DNA of 64,000 nt from Thalassospira marina (GTDB lineage Bacteria > Pseudomonadota > Alphaproteobacteria > Rhodospirillales > Thalassospiraceae): assembly GCF_002844375.1 (NCBI RefSeq), contig NZ_CP024199.1, forward strand, positions 1,810,001-1,874,000, read 5' to 3'. Position 1 is the first letter of the stretch. Each line of letters begins with the position of its first letter. Positions 8,731-17,136 of the stretch are shown here, piece after piece. The translations under genes were made by a program, and so were the position numbers. Below the pieces are notes generated by a model that did no database searches, had not been told where the DNA came from, and was given only the letters and a program-made list of their open reading frames with translations.

Positions 8731-10109
8731 ATCGCGTAATCAACCTTGATGAACGGGGTGATGTGATCAACCCTGATGCCCCGCAACCGGTCTGGCACCA
8801 GGTGCTGGCTGAAGAACGGGCAGCATCCAAACAAAGCCTGCGCAAACCCATGATTGCCGGGGCACTGGTAATTATCATTGGCTTCGGTGGCTTTTTGCTG
8901 TGGGGTTTTAATGCCCAGCTTGATAGTGCGGCGGTGGCATCCGGCTCGGTGATTGTCGATTCGCGCAAGAAAACCGTGAACCATCTTGAAGGTGGTATTC
9001 TTAAAAAGCTGCTGGTTGATGAAGGCGAACGGGTCCGTAAGGGCCAGCCGCTGGCATTGCTTGATGGCACCCGAACCCAGTCCGAGCTTGAACAGCTTCG
9101 CGGCGAGAAATACGGCCTTCAGGCCAAGCTTGCCCGGCTGCGGGCCGAACAGAATGGCGATAAAACCGTCGCCTTTCCCGAAAACCTGCTGTCATCGAAG
9201 GAAACCTATGTTTCCGACATTCTAAGCGATGAAAAACGCCTGTTTGACAAACGCAACGAGGTTTACACCGCCAAGCGTGATGCTCAGGAAAAGCAGATCA
9301 AGCAGTTCTCGGCCGAGGCAGAAGCCCTCGATTCCCAGATCCAGGCTCGTGGTCATCAGCAGAAACTGGTGAAAGAACAGCTTGATGGCGTGCGTGAGCT
9401 GGCCTCCAAGGGCTATGCAACCCGCACCCAGCTTGTGGAAATTGAAAATAACTGGAGCGATCTGGTCGGCGATGCTGGCGAGTTCAAGGCACAGCGTGCT
9501 GCGGCCGAACAGCAAAAGGCCGGGGCCGAGATTGAACTGGCATCAATTGAAATGGAATGGCAAAGCGATATCGCCAAATCCATTCAGGAAACCCAGCTGG
9601 CCCTTAATGACGTTAACCAGCGCATTACCGCCAAGGATGATGTACTGAAGCGCCTTGAAATCCGTTCCCCGCAGGAAGGGATCGTCAGTAATATCCAGAT
9701 CAGAACGCCTGGCGGGGTTATCAGCCCGGCACAGCCAATAATGGATGTGATACCCGATGAAGAACCCCTTGAGATCGAGGCGATGATTAACCGCCGCGAT
9801 ATTGATGCGGTCAATATGGGGGCAGATGCCCAGGTGCGCCTGACGGCCTATAACCAGCGTCGTCTGTCGCCAATTAAGGCGAAAATCAGCTATATCGACG
9901 CTGATCAGACCGTCGATGAGAAGCGTGATTCATCCTATTATGTCGTTCGTGCCAAAATTGACCCGGACGAGCTGGCAAAACACCCCGATATCAAACTGCG
10001 TGCGGGGATGCCCGCTGACATTCTGGTGCTTAACAAGCCGCGCACCGCGATCGATTATCTGCTTGATCCGATCGCCGAAAGCATGGATCGCGCCTTCCGC
10101 GAGGATTAA
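8727..10109 (+). CDS. HlyD-family type I secretion membrane-fusion adaptor
   Basis: 460 residues. One N-terminal transmembrane helix (about 33-56), then a periplasmic part. The barrel-sandwich half-motif VIVDSRKKTVNHLEGGILKKLLVDEGERVRKGQPL is near 74-108, followed by a long alpha-helical coiled-coil hairpin (about 115-300) and the second half-motif IRSPQEGIVSNI with a beta-barrel region at the C-terminus. This is the AprE/PrtE class that joins the inner-membrane ATPase to TolC. The ATG overlaps the ATPase stop (ATGA), so the two are made in step. Confidence 0.95.
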   Translation: MNRVINLDERGDVINPDAPQPVWHQVLAEERAASKQSLRKPMIAGALVIIIGFGGFLLWGFNAQLDSAAVASGSVIVDSRKKTVNHLEGGILKKLLVDEGERVRKGQPLALLDGTRTQSELEQLRGEKYGLQAKLARLRAEQNGDKTVAFPENLLSSKETYVSDILSDEKRLFDKRNEVYTAKRDAQEKQIKQFSAEAEALDSQIQARGHQQKLVKEQLDGVRELASKGYATRTQLVEIENNWSDLVGDAGEFKAQRAAAEQQKAGAEIELASIEMEWQSDIAKSIQETQLALNDVNQRITAKDDVLKRLEIRSPQEGIVSNIQIRTPGGVISPAQPIMDVIPDEEPLEIEAMINRRDIDAVNMGADAQVRLTAYNQRRLSPIKAKISYIDADQTVDEKRDSSYYVVRAKIDPDELAKHPDIKLRAGMPADILVLNKPRTAIDYLLDPIAESMDRAFRED

Positions 10110-10211
10110 TCAGGTCCTTGAAATCCCGGGTTGGGGCGGGGCAGGGATGCCCATCTCACTGCCCCAAACCCGCAGGATTGCTGGTTTTTCCAACCCGTGT
10201 ACCAAATCAAA

Positions 10212-10242
10212 AGACCGGCCCTTCAAAGGCTGGTCTTTTTTT
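10212..10242 (+). terminator. Rho-independent terminator after the secretion operon
   Basis: AGACCGGCC (10212-10220) pairs with GGCTGGTCT (10228-10236) with one wobble pair, followed by a T run to 10242. It separates the secretion genes from the RTX gene, which therefore needs its own promoter. Confidence 0.8.
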
Positions 10243-10254
10243 GTCGCATAGTGA

Positions 10255-10498
10255 TTCAAAATTTAAATCAAATGTAGATTAAATATTGGAAAATAATAAA
10301 AATAAGAAACCAAGTAAAATAATGTAAAAATCAGATCTCTACATAATATCGCCACAATAATACCTTGATAATAACTTCCTATCAAAAAGCAAAAGAATAT
10401 AGGGTTCGTGTGTGGCCGTTTCCAAGGCGATACACGTTCCTGAGGGAACGGCCAGCCTCTAGTCACACCGAAACCCGAAACGGGATAAGAAGGAGGAT
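10255..10498 (+). promoter_or_regulatory. AT-rich promoter region and structured leader of the RTX gene
   Basis: From about 10255 to 10400 the sequence is far more AT-rich than its surroundings and includes an inverted repeat TTGATA/TATCAA (10365-10370 and 10380-10385). Then comes a GC-rich leader. TGGCCGTTTCC (10413-10423) can pair with GGGAACGGCCA (10444-10454), but CGTTCC (10435-10440) can instead pair with GGAACG (10445-10450); the two cannot form together. A third hairpin, CCCG-AAA-CGGG (10474-10484), stands just before the strong ribosome site AGGAGG (10491-10496). Confidence 0.5.
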
Positions 10499-10501
10499 AT
10501 G

Positions 10502-11350
10502 ATGGCAACTCTCGAAGGCGGCGCCTACGACGATACGCTTCTCGGCTCGCGCTTCAGCGATGTGATCTTTGGTCGCGGCGGTGACGATACCCTGTTTGGA
10601 CATGGGCAGAACGACGTTCTGTTCGGTGAAGAAGGCGATGACCACCTGTTTGGTGGTTCCGGTGACGATGCCCTGCTGGGTGGCGCCGGTCGCGATCTTC
10701 TGTTTGGCGGGTCGGGCGACGACCAGTTGCTTGGCGATAGCGGTAACGACATGCTGTTTGGCGGTCATGGTGATGATCAGCTTTTCGGTGGAGCTGATGA
10801 TGACCTGTTGTCAGGTGGTAAAGGCGACGACCTGCTGGATGGTGGCGATGGCCATGATCTGATGCAGGGCGGTGCCGGTGACGACATCATGTTTGGTGGC
10901 GCCGGTGACGACCAGATGCTTGGTGGTCAGGGTGATGACCTGATGCAGGGTGGTGACGGCAATGACGTCATGCTCGGCGGTCAGGGCGATGATGTGATGA
11001 ATGGCGGTGCTGGTAACGACCTGATGATGGGTGGTGCCGGTGACGACGTCATCAATGGTGGTGCTGGCGACGATCTTCTCGTCGGTGGTGCAGGCCACGA
11101 TAACTTTGTTTTCTCTGGTGGTGGCGGCAACGATGTTGTCCTCGACTTCCAGGTGGGTGAAGACATGCTCTCGATTTCCAAGGGCATTAACGACACCGAT
11201 ATTTCCTCGGCCGATGACGTTGCAGCACGTGCAACGCAGGATGGTGCCAATACCGTTGTTGACCTTGGCAATGGTGACTCCATCACCCTTAACAACGTTG
11301 ATGTCGACGACGTCCAGGATCATCCGGACCACTTCTTCAACGTTCAGTAA
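10502..11350 (+). CDS. Small all-repeat RTX calcium-binding protein, likely type I secreted
   Basis: 282 residues. The ATG at 10502 is five bases after AGGAGG; another in-frame ATG directly precedes it but is too close to that site. Residues 6-203 are 22 uninterrupted RTX nonapeptides of the pattern GGxGxDxLx, which bind Ca in a parallel beta-roll. The remaining about 79 residues contain the usual capping and secretion region (GNDVVLDFQVGEDMLSIS) and an acidic end with DHPDHFFNVQ. There is no enzymatic or adhesive domain. RTX proteins stay unfolded in the low-Ca cytosol and fold outside. The adjacent PrtD/HlyD pair is the obvious exporter. A strong hairpin follows the stop, then a glycan operon begins. 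A structural role in a surface matrix is inferred. Confidence 0.93.
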   Translation: MATLEGGAYDDTLLGSRFSDVIFGRGGDDTLFGHGQNDVLFGEEGDDHLFGGSGDDALLGGAGRDLLFGGSGDDQLLGDSGNDMLFGGHGDDQLFGGADDDLLSGGKGDDLLDGGDGHDLMQGGAGDDIMFGGAGDDQMLGGQGDDLMQGGDGNDVMLGGQGDDVMNGGAGNDLMMGGAGDDVINGGAGDDLLVGGAGHDNFVFSGGGGNDVVLDFQVGEDMLSISKGINDTDISSADDVAARATQDGANTVVDLGNGDSITLNNVDVDDVQDHPDHFFNVQ

Positions 11351-11357
11351 CGACGTC

Positions 11358-11394
11358 GGGATGTTCGCAGCGCGTGCTGCGGACATCCCATTTT
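11358..11394 (+). terminator. Hairpin terminator or attenuator after the RTX gene
   Basis: GGGATGTTCGCAGC (11358-11371) pairs with GCTGCGGACATCCC (11376-11389), 14 pairs with one wobble, followed by four T at 11391-11394. The short T run suggests partial termination, so RTX transcripts could exceed those of the glycan genes. Confidence 0.65.
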
Positions 11395-11426
11395 CATCGT
11401 TTCATTTGTAAGGGTACAGGCGCCAA

Positions 11427-13664
11427 ATGCTTGAACTTGCCACGTCTGATGACAGACAGTTGTCTGGCGACATGCCGGAGGTCTGCCGGCTGACCCCCGA
11501 CACATTGATTCTGATCTGGAACCTGCCGACCCGTTTGTGGACCGTTCCCAAACTTGAGGCACGCGACGGACGAAAGATTTCGCCGCAGGCGACATTGCGC
11601 CTGCCGCTGGGCAGCGGTGGAACGCGGCTTTTGCGCGTTATTCCGCAACCCAAAGACAGCCCGCTTTCCCTGTTGGCCGAGGCCGGTTCACTGGGCCGCC
11701 AGCAGGAAATTACCATCGAACCGGATGGCGAATTTGACCCGGTCGATGCCTTCATGCTGCTTGATGATGTGACCCCGGCCGGGCGGCTTTCGCTGCTGTC
11801 GGCAATGCTGGGCGCGTGGGCAAGCATGTTCCGGATGCGGCGCAGCCGCAGCTATACACAGGCCCTTAACCGCCTGGTGGCGCGGATCGTAGACGAACCG
11901 CAGCGTGCCCAGCCGGTTGCCCGCCTGTCTGAAAAGCAGATGCTGATTGCAACCACACTGCCTGCCGCCTTTGGCGACATTGAAGGCACCTATGTGGTTT
12001 CACAAACCGGTTTCTGGCGGTTGCCGCAAACCGCCCATCATGGCCGGGAAACCCCGAACGGGGCCAAACAGACATTTTTTATTGCTGATAGCAACGGGTT
12101 GGAAGGCGGCGCCTTTCTGGTCATTACCGGCAGCCGCGCCCTTGCCATTCGTCAGCTTGATGCAAGGCCAAACCTGCCGTCGCTGTCGCGCTGGTGGCTG
12201 GCACAGGGCAAGGCCGACGCCGATTTGCGCGAATATGCGATTGATGCCCTGGCGCGCGGTGATGCAACATCGCGCAAGGCCGCCCTGGAATTTCAACTGC
12301 GTTGCCCGCTTTCTGCACAGCGCGTTACCGGCGGTGGTGGCCTGCCATCGGGCGAGGTTGACCTTGCCGTAACCACGGCACGCGGCACGCTGATTGGCGG
12401 CTGGTATCGTGATCCGGTTGAAATGGTTGGCGGGGTGGATGTGCTGGACCATACCGGCACCGAACACGCCTTTGAAAACCATTTTTACCGTTATGCCGGT
12501 TCTGTCGTGCAGGATGAAAAAACCGTTCCTGCCACCGGTTTTGTCGGGTTTCACCCCGAAATCAAAAGCCAGGTGCCGATCCTTCAGCCACGCAGCATTT
12601 TGCGCCTGACATCGGGCAGTCGCCATTTGATGGTGCCAACCGCACAGCCTGCCGACCCGGCAGAAGCCCGCGCGCGCATTCTGCGTGCCGTGCCGCCGCA
12701 GCACCTGAATGACGATATCATGGAAAACTGCCTGGCCCCGGTGATTGGTGATGTGCAGCAAAAATTGCTGGGTAGCATCGGCGCGCCGACCGTTATTGAT
12801 ATCGGGCAACAGCGCAGCGACCCGTCGGTATCAATTATTGTGCCGCTATACCGGGTGCTCGATTTCCTGCGTGCCCAGATCGGTGCCTTTGCCTGTGATC
12901 CCTGGATATCCCAGCATTGCGAACTGATTTACGTGCTTGATAGCCCGGAACAGGCCGAACAGACCGAACATCTTTTGCGCGGGCTTTATCTGCTGTATGG
13001 CGTGCCGCTGCGTCTGGTGATCATGGCACGCAATGGCGGTTATGCCCGGGCCTGCAATAGCGGGGCGTCCGTTGCGCGCGCCGATCTGCTGGCGATGCTG
13101 AATTCCGATATCATCCCGCATCAGACCGGCTGGCTCGGCACCATGGCAACGCGCATGGGCGGCGAACAGGATGTTGCCGCCGTTGGCCCCAAATTGCTGT
13201 TTGAAGATGGTTCCCTGCAGCATGCCGGTATGTATTTCGCCCGCAATGAACGTGGCCAGTGGTTAAACCACCATTATTACAAAGGCATGCCAGGCCAGTA
13301 TCGTGATGCCTGCATCGAACGTTCTGTTCCTGCCGTTACGGGTGCCTGCATGCTGCTGCATCGTGGCGTGTTCGAGGATGTGGATGGCTTTAGCGAGGAT
13401 TACGTCATCGGGGATTACGAAGACAGTGATCTTTGCCTGAAAATCCGCGCCCAGGGCTTTGACATTCGTTATGTGCCCGATGCCGAACTTTACCATTTCG
13501 AACGCAAGTCTATTTCGACCCATTCCGATTATATGCGCGGTGTTGCAACGCAATATAACGCGTGGCTGCATGCCCGCCGCTGGGACGATCAGATGACCGA
13601 ATTTTCAATGCAGGGTGTGCCGCAAATGGCCGCCGAACCTGCGATGGGCCGAGGCGTATTATGA
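11427..13664 (+). CDS. Large GT2 glycosyltransferase with an unassigned N-terminal half
   Basis: 745 residues. The C-terminal part (about 467-695) is a GT-A family 2 glycosyltransferase: VSIIVPLYR (468-476), the metal-binding NSD (559-561), and EDSD (665-668) in the region that usually carries the catalytic acid. Residues 1-460 have no domain I recognise, except for a segment near 310-345 with GTLIGGWYRDP, a GW-x-x-DP motif shared with two other proteins of this locus. No transmembrane segment is obvious, so it probably works at the cytosolic face. It starts 62 bases after the RTX hairpin and its stop overlaps the next start (ATGA). The start at 11427 has only a weak ribosome site. Confidence 0.85.
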   Translation: MLELATSDDRQLSGDMPEVCRLTPDTLILIWNLPTRLWTVPKLEARDGRKISPQATLRLPLGSGGTRLLRVIPQPKDSPLSLLAEAGSLGRQQEITIEPDGEFDPVDAFMLLDDVTPAGRLSLLSAMLGAWASMFRMRRSRSYTQALNRLVARIVDEPQRAQPVARLSEKQMLIATTLPAAFGDIEGTYVVSQTGFWRLPQTAHHGRETPNGAKQTFFIADSNGLEGGAFLVITGSRALAIRQLDARPNLPSLSRWWLAQGKADADLREYAIDALARGDATSRKAALEFQLRCPLSAQRVTGGGGLPSGEVDLAVTTARGTLIGGWYRDPVEMVGGVDVLDHTGTEHAFENHFYRYAGSVVQDEKTVPATGFVGFHPEIKSQVPILQPRSILRLTSGSRHLMVPTAQPADPAEARARILRAVPPQHLNDDIMENCLAPVIGDVQQKLLGSIGAPTVIDIGQQRSDPSVSIIVPLYRVLDFLRAQIGAFACDPWISQHCELIYVLDSPEQAEQTEHLLRGLYLLYGVPLRLVIMARNGGYARACNSGASVARADLLAMLNSDIIPHQTGWLGTMATRMGGEQDVAAVGPKLLFEDGSLQHAGMYFARNERGQWLNHHYYKGMPGQYRDACIERSVPAVTGACMLLHRGVFEDVDGFSEDYVIGDYEDSDLCLKIRAQGFDIRYVPDAELYHFERKSISTHSDYMRGVATQYNAWLHARRWDDQMTEFSMQGVPQMAAEPAMGRGVL

Positions 13665-14908
13665 ACAGTATTCTTGCAATTCCGGGCCACCGTCCCGAAA
13701 GCACCGGTAATGTTGCCGACGCTGGCAAAAAAACATCCGAATATCCCTCTGTTCGCATCATGCGGGCACCGGCTGCAACCCCGGCACCGGCCAAACCGGT
13801 AACCCCGGCCAGCGCGGAAAAGCCTGCAGCAGCAGCGACCGTTGCGGAAAAGAAAAACGAAGCATCCTCCGGGGCGGATTCCGCGCCAAAAGATCGCGCG
13901 GCCAAGGCGGCGGCGCAGATGTCCGATGTTGCCCCTATCGGTCCGCCCGCCGCCAAGGAGGGGGCCACCCAGGCCGATGCCGATAGCGGCTTGCTTATTC
14001 CCGATACGTCACTGGGCGAAAATATTGATGGTGACGACGACGTACAGGATACCAAGGCAGCCAAAGGCCGGGCAGGGCGCAAATCATCGTCTTTTGCCAA
14101 TCTGACGCCACGTCAGGAAGTGTATCTTGGTGCCATTTGTCGCCAGATCGCCCAGAACCGCTTTTTACCGACCCCGACCCAGGACGAAGTATTTGTCGGT
14201 GATGGTGACTATCTTGCCATCGGTGCCGAATTTCTGGGGCATTTCGTGCGCCTTGGCGGGTTAAAGCCGACCGAAAGTGTTATTGATATCGGGTCGGGCA
14301 TCGGCCGTATGGCAGTGCCGTTAACCCAGTATCTGGTGCCCGGTAAAACCCGTTATCTTGGTATTGATCCGGTCGCTGACGGGGTGAAATGGTGCCAGAA
14401 AACCATTACCCCGGTTTACCGGGATTTCCGGTTCCAGACCGTCGATCTTGCCAACGAACTTTATAATCCCGAAGGCAAGGTTGCGGGCGATAGCTGGAAA
14501 CTGCCTGCCAAGGACGAAGAATTTGATTTCGCCACCATGGTTTCGGTGGCAACGCATCTGCCCCCGGCCGAAGTCGAACGGTATTGCAGCGAAATTTTCC
14601 GCGTTCTGCGCCCCGGTGGCCGCCTGTTTATGACGGCCTTTATCGTGCGCAATGCCGAAGAACTGGCCGCCCCCAAATGTGACCCGCGCCTCAGCGGCCT
14701 TGTCCGTGAAAAGGACAAACCCTGCTGGCATTTGCGCGGTGAAAACCCGATGGCCGCTGTCGGTTTTGATGAAGGCTATCTTGAATCGGTGCTGGCAAAG
14801 GCCGGTTTTGCCTTGCTGCGCAAGGGGTTTGGGGCCTGGCACGGCGATAAATCCCCGCACTATCAGGATATTCTTATTGCCCAGAAACCACGCAGGAGCA
14901 GCAAATGA
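13661..14908 (+). CDS. SAM-dependent methyltransferase with a long disordered N-terminus
   Basis: 415 residues from the ATG at 13661, which overlaps the previous stop. Residues 1-145 are Ala/Pro/Lys/Asp-rich and probably disordered. The class I methyltransferase domain (about 150-415) has motif I VIDIGSGIGRM (207-217), the acidic residue after strand 2 (GIDP, about 234-237) and the post-motif segment EIFRVLRPGGRLFMTAF. The substrate is likely a sugar or lipid-linked glycan by context, which is inference. It is translationally coupled on both sides (ATGA). The Ala/Pro-rich tail recalls the one on the tail-anchored protein encoded two genes later. Confidence 0.85.
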   Translation: MNSILAIPGHRPESTGNVADAGKKTSEYPSVRIMRAPAATPAPAKPVTPASAEKPAAAATVAEKKNEASSGADSAPKDRAAKAAAQMSDVAPIGPPAAKEGATQADADSGLLIPDTSLGENIDGDDDVQDTKAAKGRAGRKSSSFANLTPRQEVYLGAICRQIAQNRFLPTPTQDEVFVGDGDYLAIGAEFLGHFVRLGGLKPTESVIDIGSGIGRMAVPLTQYLVPGKTRYLGIDPVADGVKWCQKTITPVYRDFRFQTVDLANELYNPEGKVAGDSWKLPAKDEEFDFATMVSVATHLPPAEVERYCSEIFRVLRPGGRLFMTAFIVRNAEELAAPKCDPRLSGLVREKDKPCWHLRGENPMAAVGFDEGYLESVLAKAGFALLRKGFGAWHGDKSPHYQDILIAQKPRRSSK

Positions 14909-16170
14909 ACCCGCGCATTCTGGTCCTTGCCCATAATCATCCTGACCTGCATCCCGGTGGTACTGAAATTTTCGCCCATGACCTGTTTGGGGCCTATAAA
15001 CGGGCAGGGTGCGAAGCCCTGTTCGTGGGGGCCACCAACGATGTGCATCGCACACGTCGTCCCGGCACCAGTTTTCAGGCGGTAAATGACAGCGATGACG
15101 AATTGCTGTTCTGGGCTGGTCATTTTGACCGTTTCAATATGTCCCAGACCGACCTTTATGCTGTCGTTCCGGCGATTACCGAACTTCTGGAAAATTTCCG
15201 CCCGGATATCGTGCATATCCACCATCTGGTGTTGTTTGGCATTGAATTGCCAATGCTGATCCGCCGGGTTTTGCCCGATTGCAAAATTGTCATGACCCTG
15301 CATGACTATTACCAGATCTGCCCGCATGACGGCCTGATGATCCATCGCGAAACCCGCCAGCGTTACCAGTCGCTTGATGTTTCAGGCGATAAATGCGGCC
15401 TGACCGGGATTAGCCCGGACCAGTTTGCGATGCGATCGGTCAATATCCGCAATCATTTGCGCGCCGTTGACCTGTTCCTGTCGCCCAGTCGGTTCCTGCG
15501 TGAACGCTATATCGAATGGGGCATCGACCCCCACCGGATCGAGGTGATCTATAATGGTCGCCCGGCGGTTCGTGCGGTGCGTCGTCGCGAACATGGCACG
15601 GGTGGCATGCCCAATGTGTTTGGCTATTTTGGCAATCTTAACCCCTGGAAGGGGGCCGATGTACTGCTGGCTGCCGCCCGCAAGCTGATCGAAGATGATG
15701 TTGAATTTGAACTGCGCATTCATGGCGGCGCGCCGTTCCAGACAGCGGCCTTTAACGAGAAAATCGATCGCCTGTTTGAACAGACCACCAGCCGTGTGGT
15801 GCGCCTTGGCGCCTATGATCGCGAAGATATTCCCGAATTGATGGCATCGGTCGATTGGGTGGTTGCCCCGTCGATCTGGTGGGAAAATGCCCCGCTGGTC
15901 ATTCAGGAAGCCTTTCAGCACAACCGCCCGGTAATCACCAGCAATATTGGCGGCATGGCCGAAATGGTCCGCGATGGGATGGATGGCGTGCATGTGCGCC
16001 CCGATGACCCTGCTGCTTTGGCCCGCACGATGGCCGATTGCGCCACGAACCCGAAACTCTGGAAGAAGCTTTCGGGCAATGTGCGCGCCCCGGCCAATAT
16101 CGACGATGTCGCCCACACCCATCTTTCGCGTTTTCGTAACCTGATCCGGCCTGACTTCGTCGCGGCCTGA
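14905..16170 (+). CDS. GT4 glycosyltransferase (paralogue of the one at 21218)
   Basis: 421 residues. GT-B fold: N-terminal ILVLAHNHPDLHPGGTEIFAHDLF, then DIVHIHHLVLFG, and the donor domain NVFGYFGNLNPWKGADVLL with WWENAPLVIQEAFQHNRPVITSNIGGMAEM (the E-x7-E type site). The gene at 21218 has the same signature segments (GG-x-E near the N-terminus, WWEN-x-P-x-VIQEAF and SNIGGMAE), so the two arose by duplication. Transfers a sugar from an NDP-donor to an unknown acceptor. The start overlaps the methyltransferase stop by four bases. Confidence 0.9.
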   Translation: MNPRILVLAHNHPDLHPGGTEIFAHDLFGAYKRAGCEALFVGATNDVHRTRRPGTSFQAVNDSDDELLFWAGHFDRFNMSQTDLYAVVPAITELLENFRPDIVHIHHLVLFGIELPMLIRRVLPDCKIVMTLHDYYQICPHDGLMIHRETRQRYQSLDVSGDKCGLTGISPDQFAMRSVNIRNHLRAVDLFLSPSRFLRERYIEWGIDPHRIEVIYNGRPAVRAVRRREHGTGGMPNVFGYFGNLNPWKGADVLLAAARKLIEDDVEFELRIHGGAPFQTAAFNEKIDRLFEQTTSRVVRLGAYDREDIPELMASVDWVVAPSIWWENAPLVIQEAFQHNRPVITSNIGGMAEMVRDGMDGVHVRPDDPAALARTMADCATNPKLWKKLSGNVRAPANIDDVAHTHLSRFRNLIRPDFVAA

Positions 16171-16184
16171 AAAAGGAGATTTCC

Positions 16185-17126
16185 ATGGCAGTTGCACAGG
16201 AAAAGACCAAGGATACGACCCCGTCTGCCGATCCGTCCGCGCAGGCACAGCCCAATCCCGCGCAGCAGGGGGCCGCAAACCCGGCCGCCGCTGCCAGCGC
16301 CAAATCCCAGGCGGCACAACCCGCGGCCAAACCCCATCCCCAACAGGCCGCTGCCGCACGGCAGGGTGCAACCCCGGCCCAAAGCCAGGCTGCCAAAAAT
16401 GCGCAGGGCCAGCCCAGGGCCGACGGCCCGCCGGTGCTGGAAGGCAATGTTGACGCCATTGATCGCGAACGCCTGTTTGGCTGGGTCTGGTGCCCGCAAC
16501 GGCCCGATGCGCAGGTTGACGTTATCGTACGCATGAATGGCCACACCCTGTTGAAGGTCAAGGCGGATCGCGAACGCATTGATTTGCGCCGCAACGGCAT
16601 TGGCAACGGCAAACATGCTTTTGAAATTGAATTGCCCGAAGCCGCCCTCGCTGCCGCTGACAGCCTGAGCGTGGTTGCTATCACCCCGGAAACCGGTGCC
16701 GAAACGGTATTGCGTATTCCGTCGCAAACAGAACAGGCCGCCCATTCGGCGATGAATGCGCCACTGGGCAAAATTCTTGATCGTCTCGACCGTCTTCTTG
16801 CTGCGCAGCATATTTTGCAAAACGGCCAGCGCGAAGCCGCCAAACGCCTGATCGATTCTTCCAAACGCATGGATGAACTGGCATCTGCCGATGATGGTAT
16901 CGAGGCGGGTGTCCGCCTTGTGCGCAACGGGCAGGAAGAACTGGCCAGCCGTGTTGAACAGCTTGAAGTGTTTCTGGTGCGGTTTGACAAATCACTGGGC
17001 GGGTTTGATGAACGCCTTGCCGTGCTAAGTGACAAGCACCGCAATGATTTGCGCACGCCCTTGCTGCTGCTGGCCGTTCTGGTTGGCCTGGTCGGTGGTT
17101 TGTCCCTTGGCGCAATCGTTTGGTAA
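16185..17126 (+). CDS. Tail-anchored protein with a GW-x-x-P module and coiled coil
   Basis: 313 residues, ATG preceded by AAGGAG. Residues 1-80 are Ala/Gln/Pro-rich and likely disordered. Residues 85-150 form a probable beta-sandwich: EGNVDAIDRERLFGWVWCP, then V-x-V-x-V strands, ADRERIDLRRNGIGNG and HAFEIELP. This pattern is often found attached to bacterial glycosyltransferases. Residues 190-290 are helical and likely coiled coil. Residues 291-313 are a C-terminal transmembrane helix with no tail after it. It may anchor or recruit glycan enzymes to the membrane; that role is inferred only from architecture and context. Confidence 0.8.
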   Translation: MAVAQEKTKDTTPSADPSAQAQPNPAQQGAANPAAAASAKSQAAQPAAKPHPQQAAAARQGATPAQSQAAKNAQGQPRADGPPVLEGNVDAIDRERLFGWVWCPQRPDAQVDVIVRMNGHTLLKVKADRERIDLRRNGIGNGKHAFEIELPEAALAAADSLSVVAITPETGAETVLRIPSQTEQAAHSAMNAPLGKILDRLDRLLAAQHILQNGQREAAKRLIDSSKRMDELASADDGIEAGVRLVRNGQEELASRVEQLEVFLVRFDKSLGGFDERLAVLSDKHRNDLRTPLLLLAVLVGLVGGLSLGAIVW

Positions 17127-17136
17127 GGCGGCTGTG

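Noticed and set aside
10520..11110. Regular 27-base periodicity resembling a repeat array or CRISPR
   Set aside because: It is the coding periodicity of RTX nonapeptides; there are no identical repeats with unique spacers.
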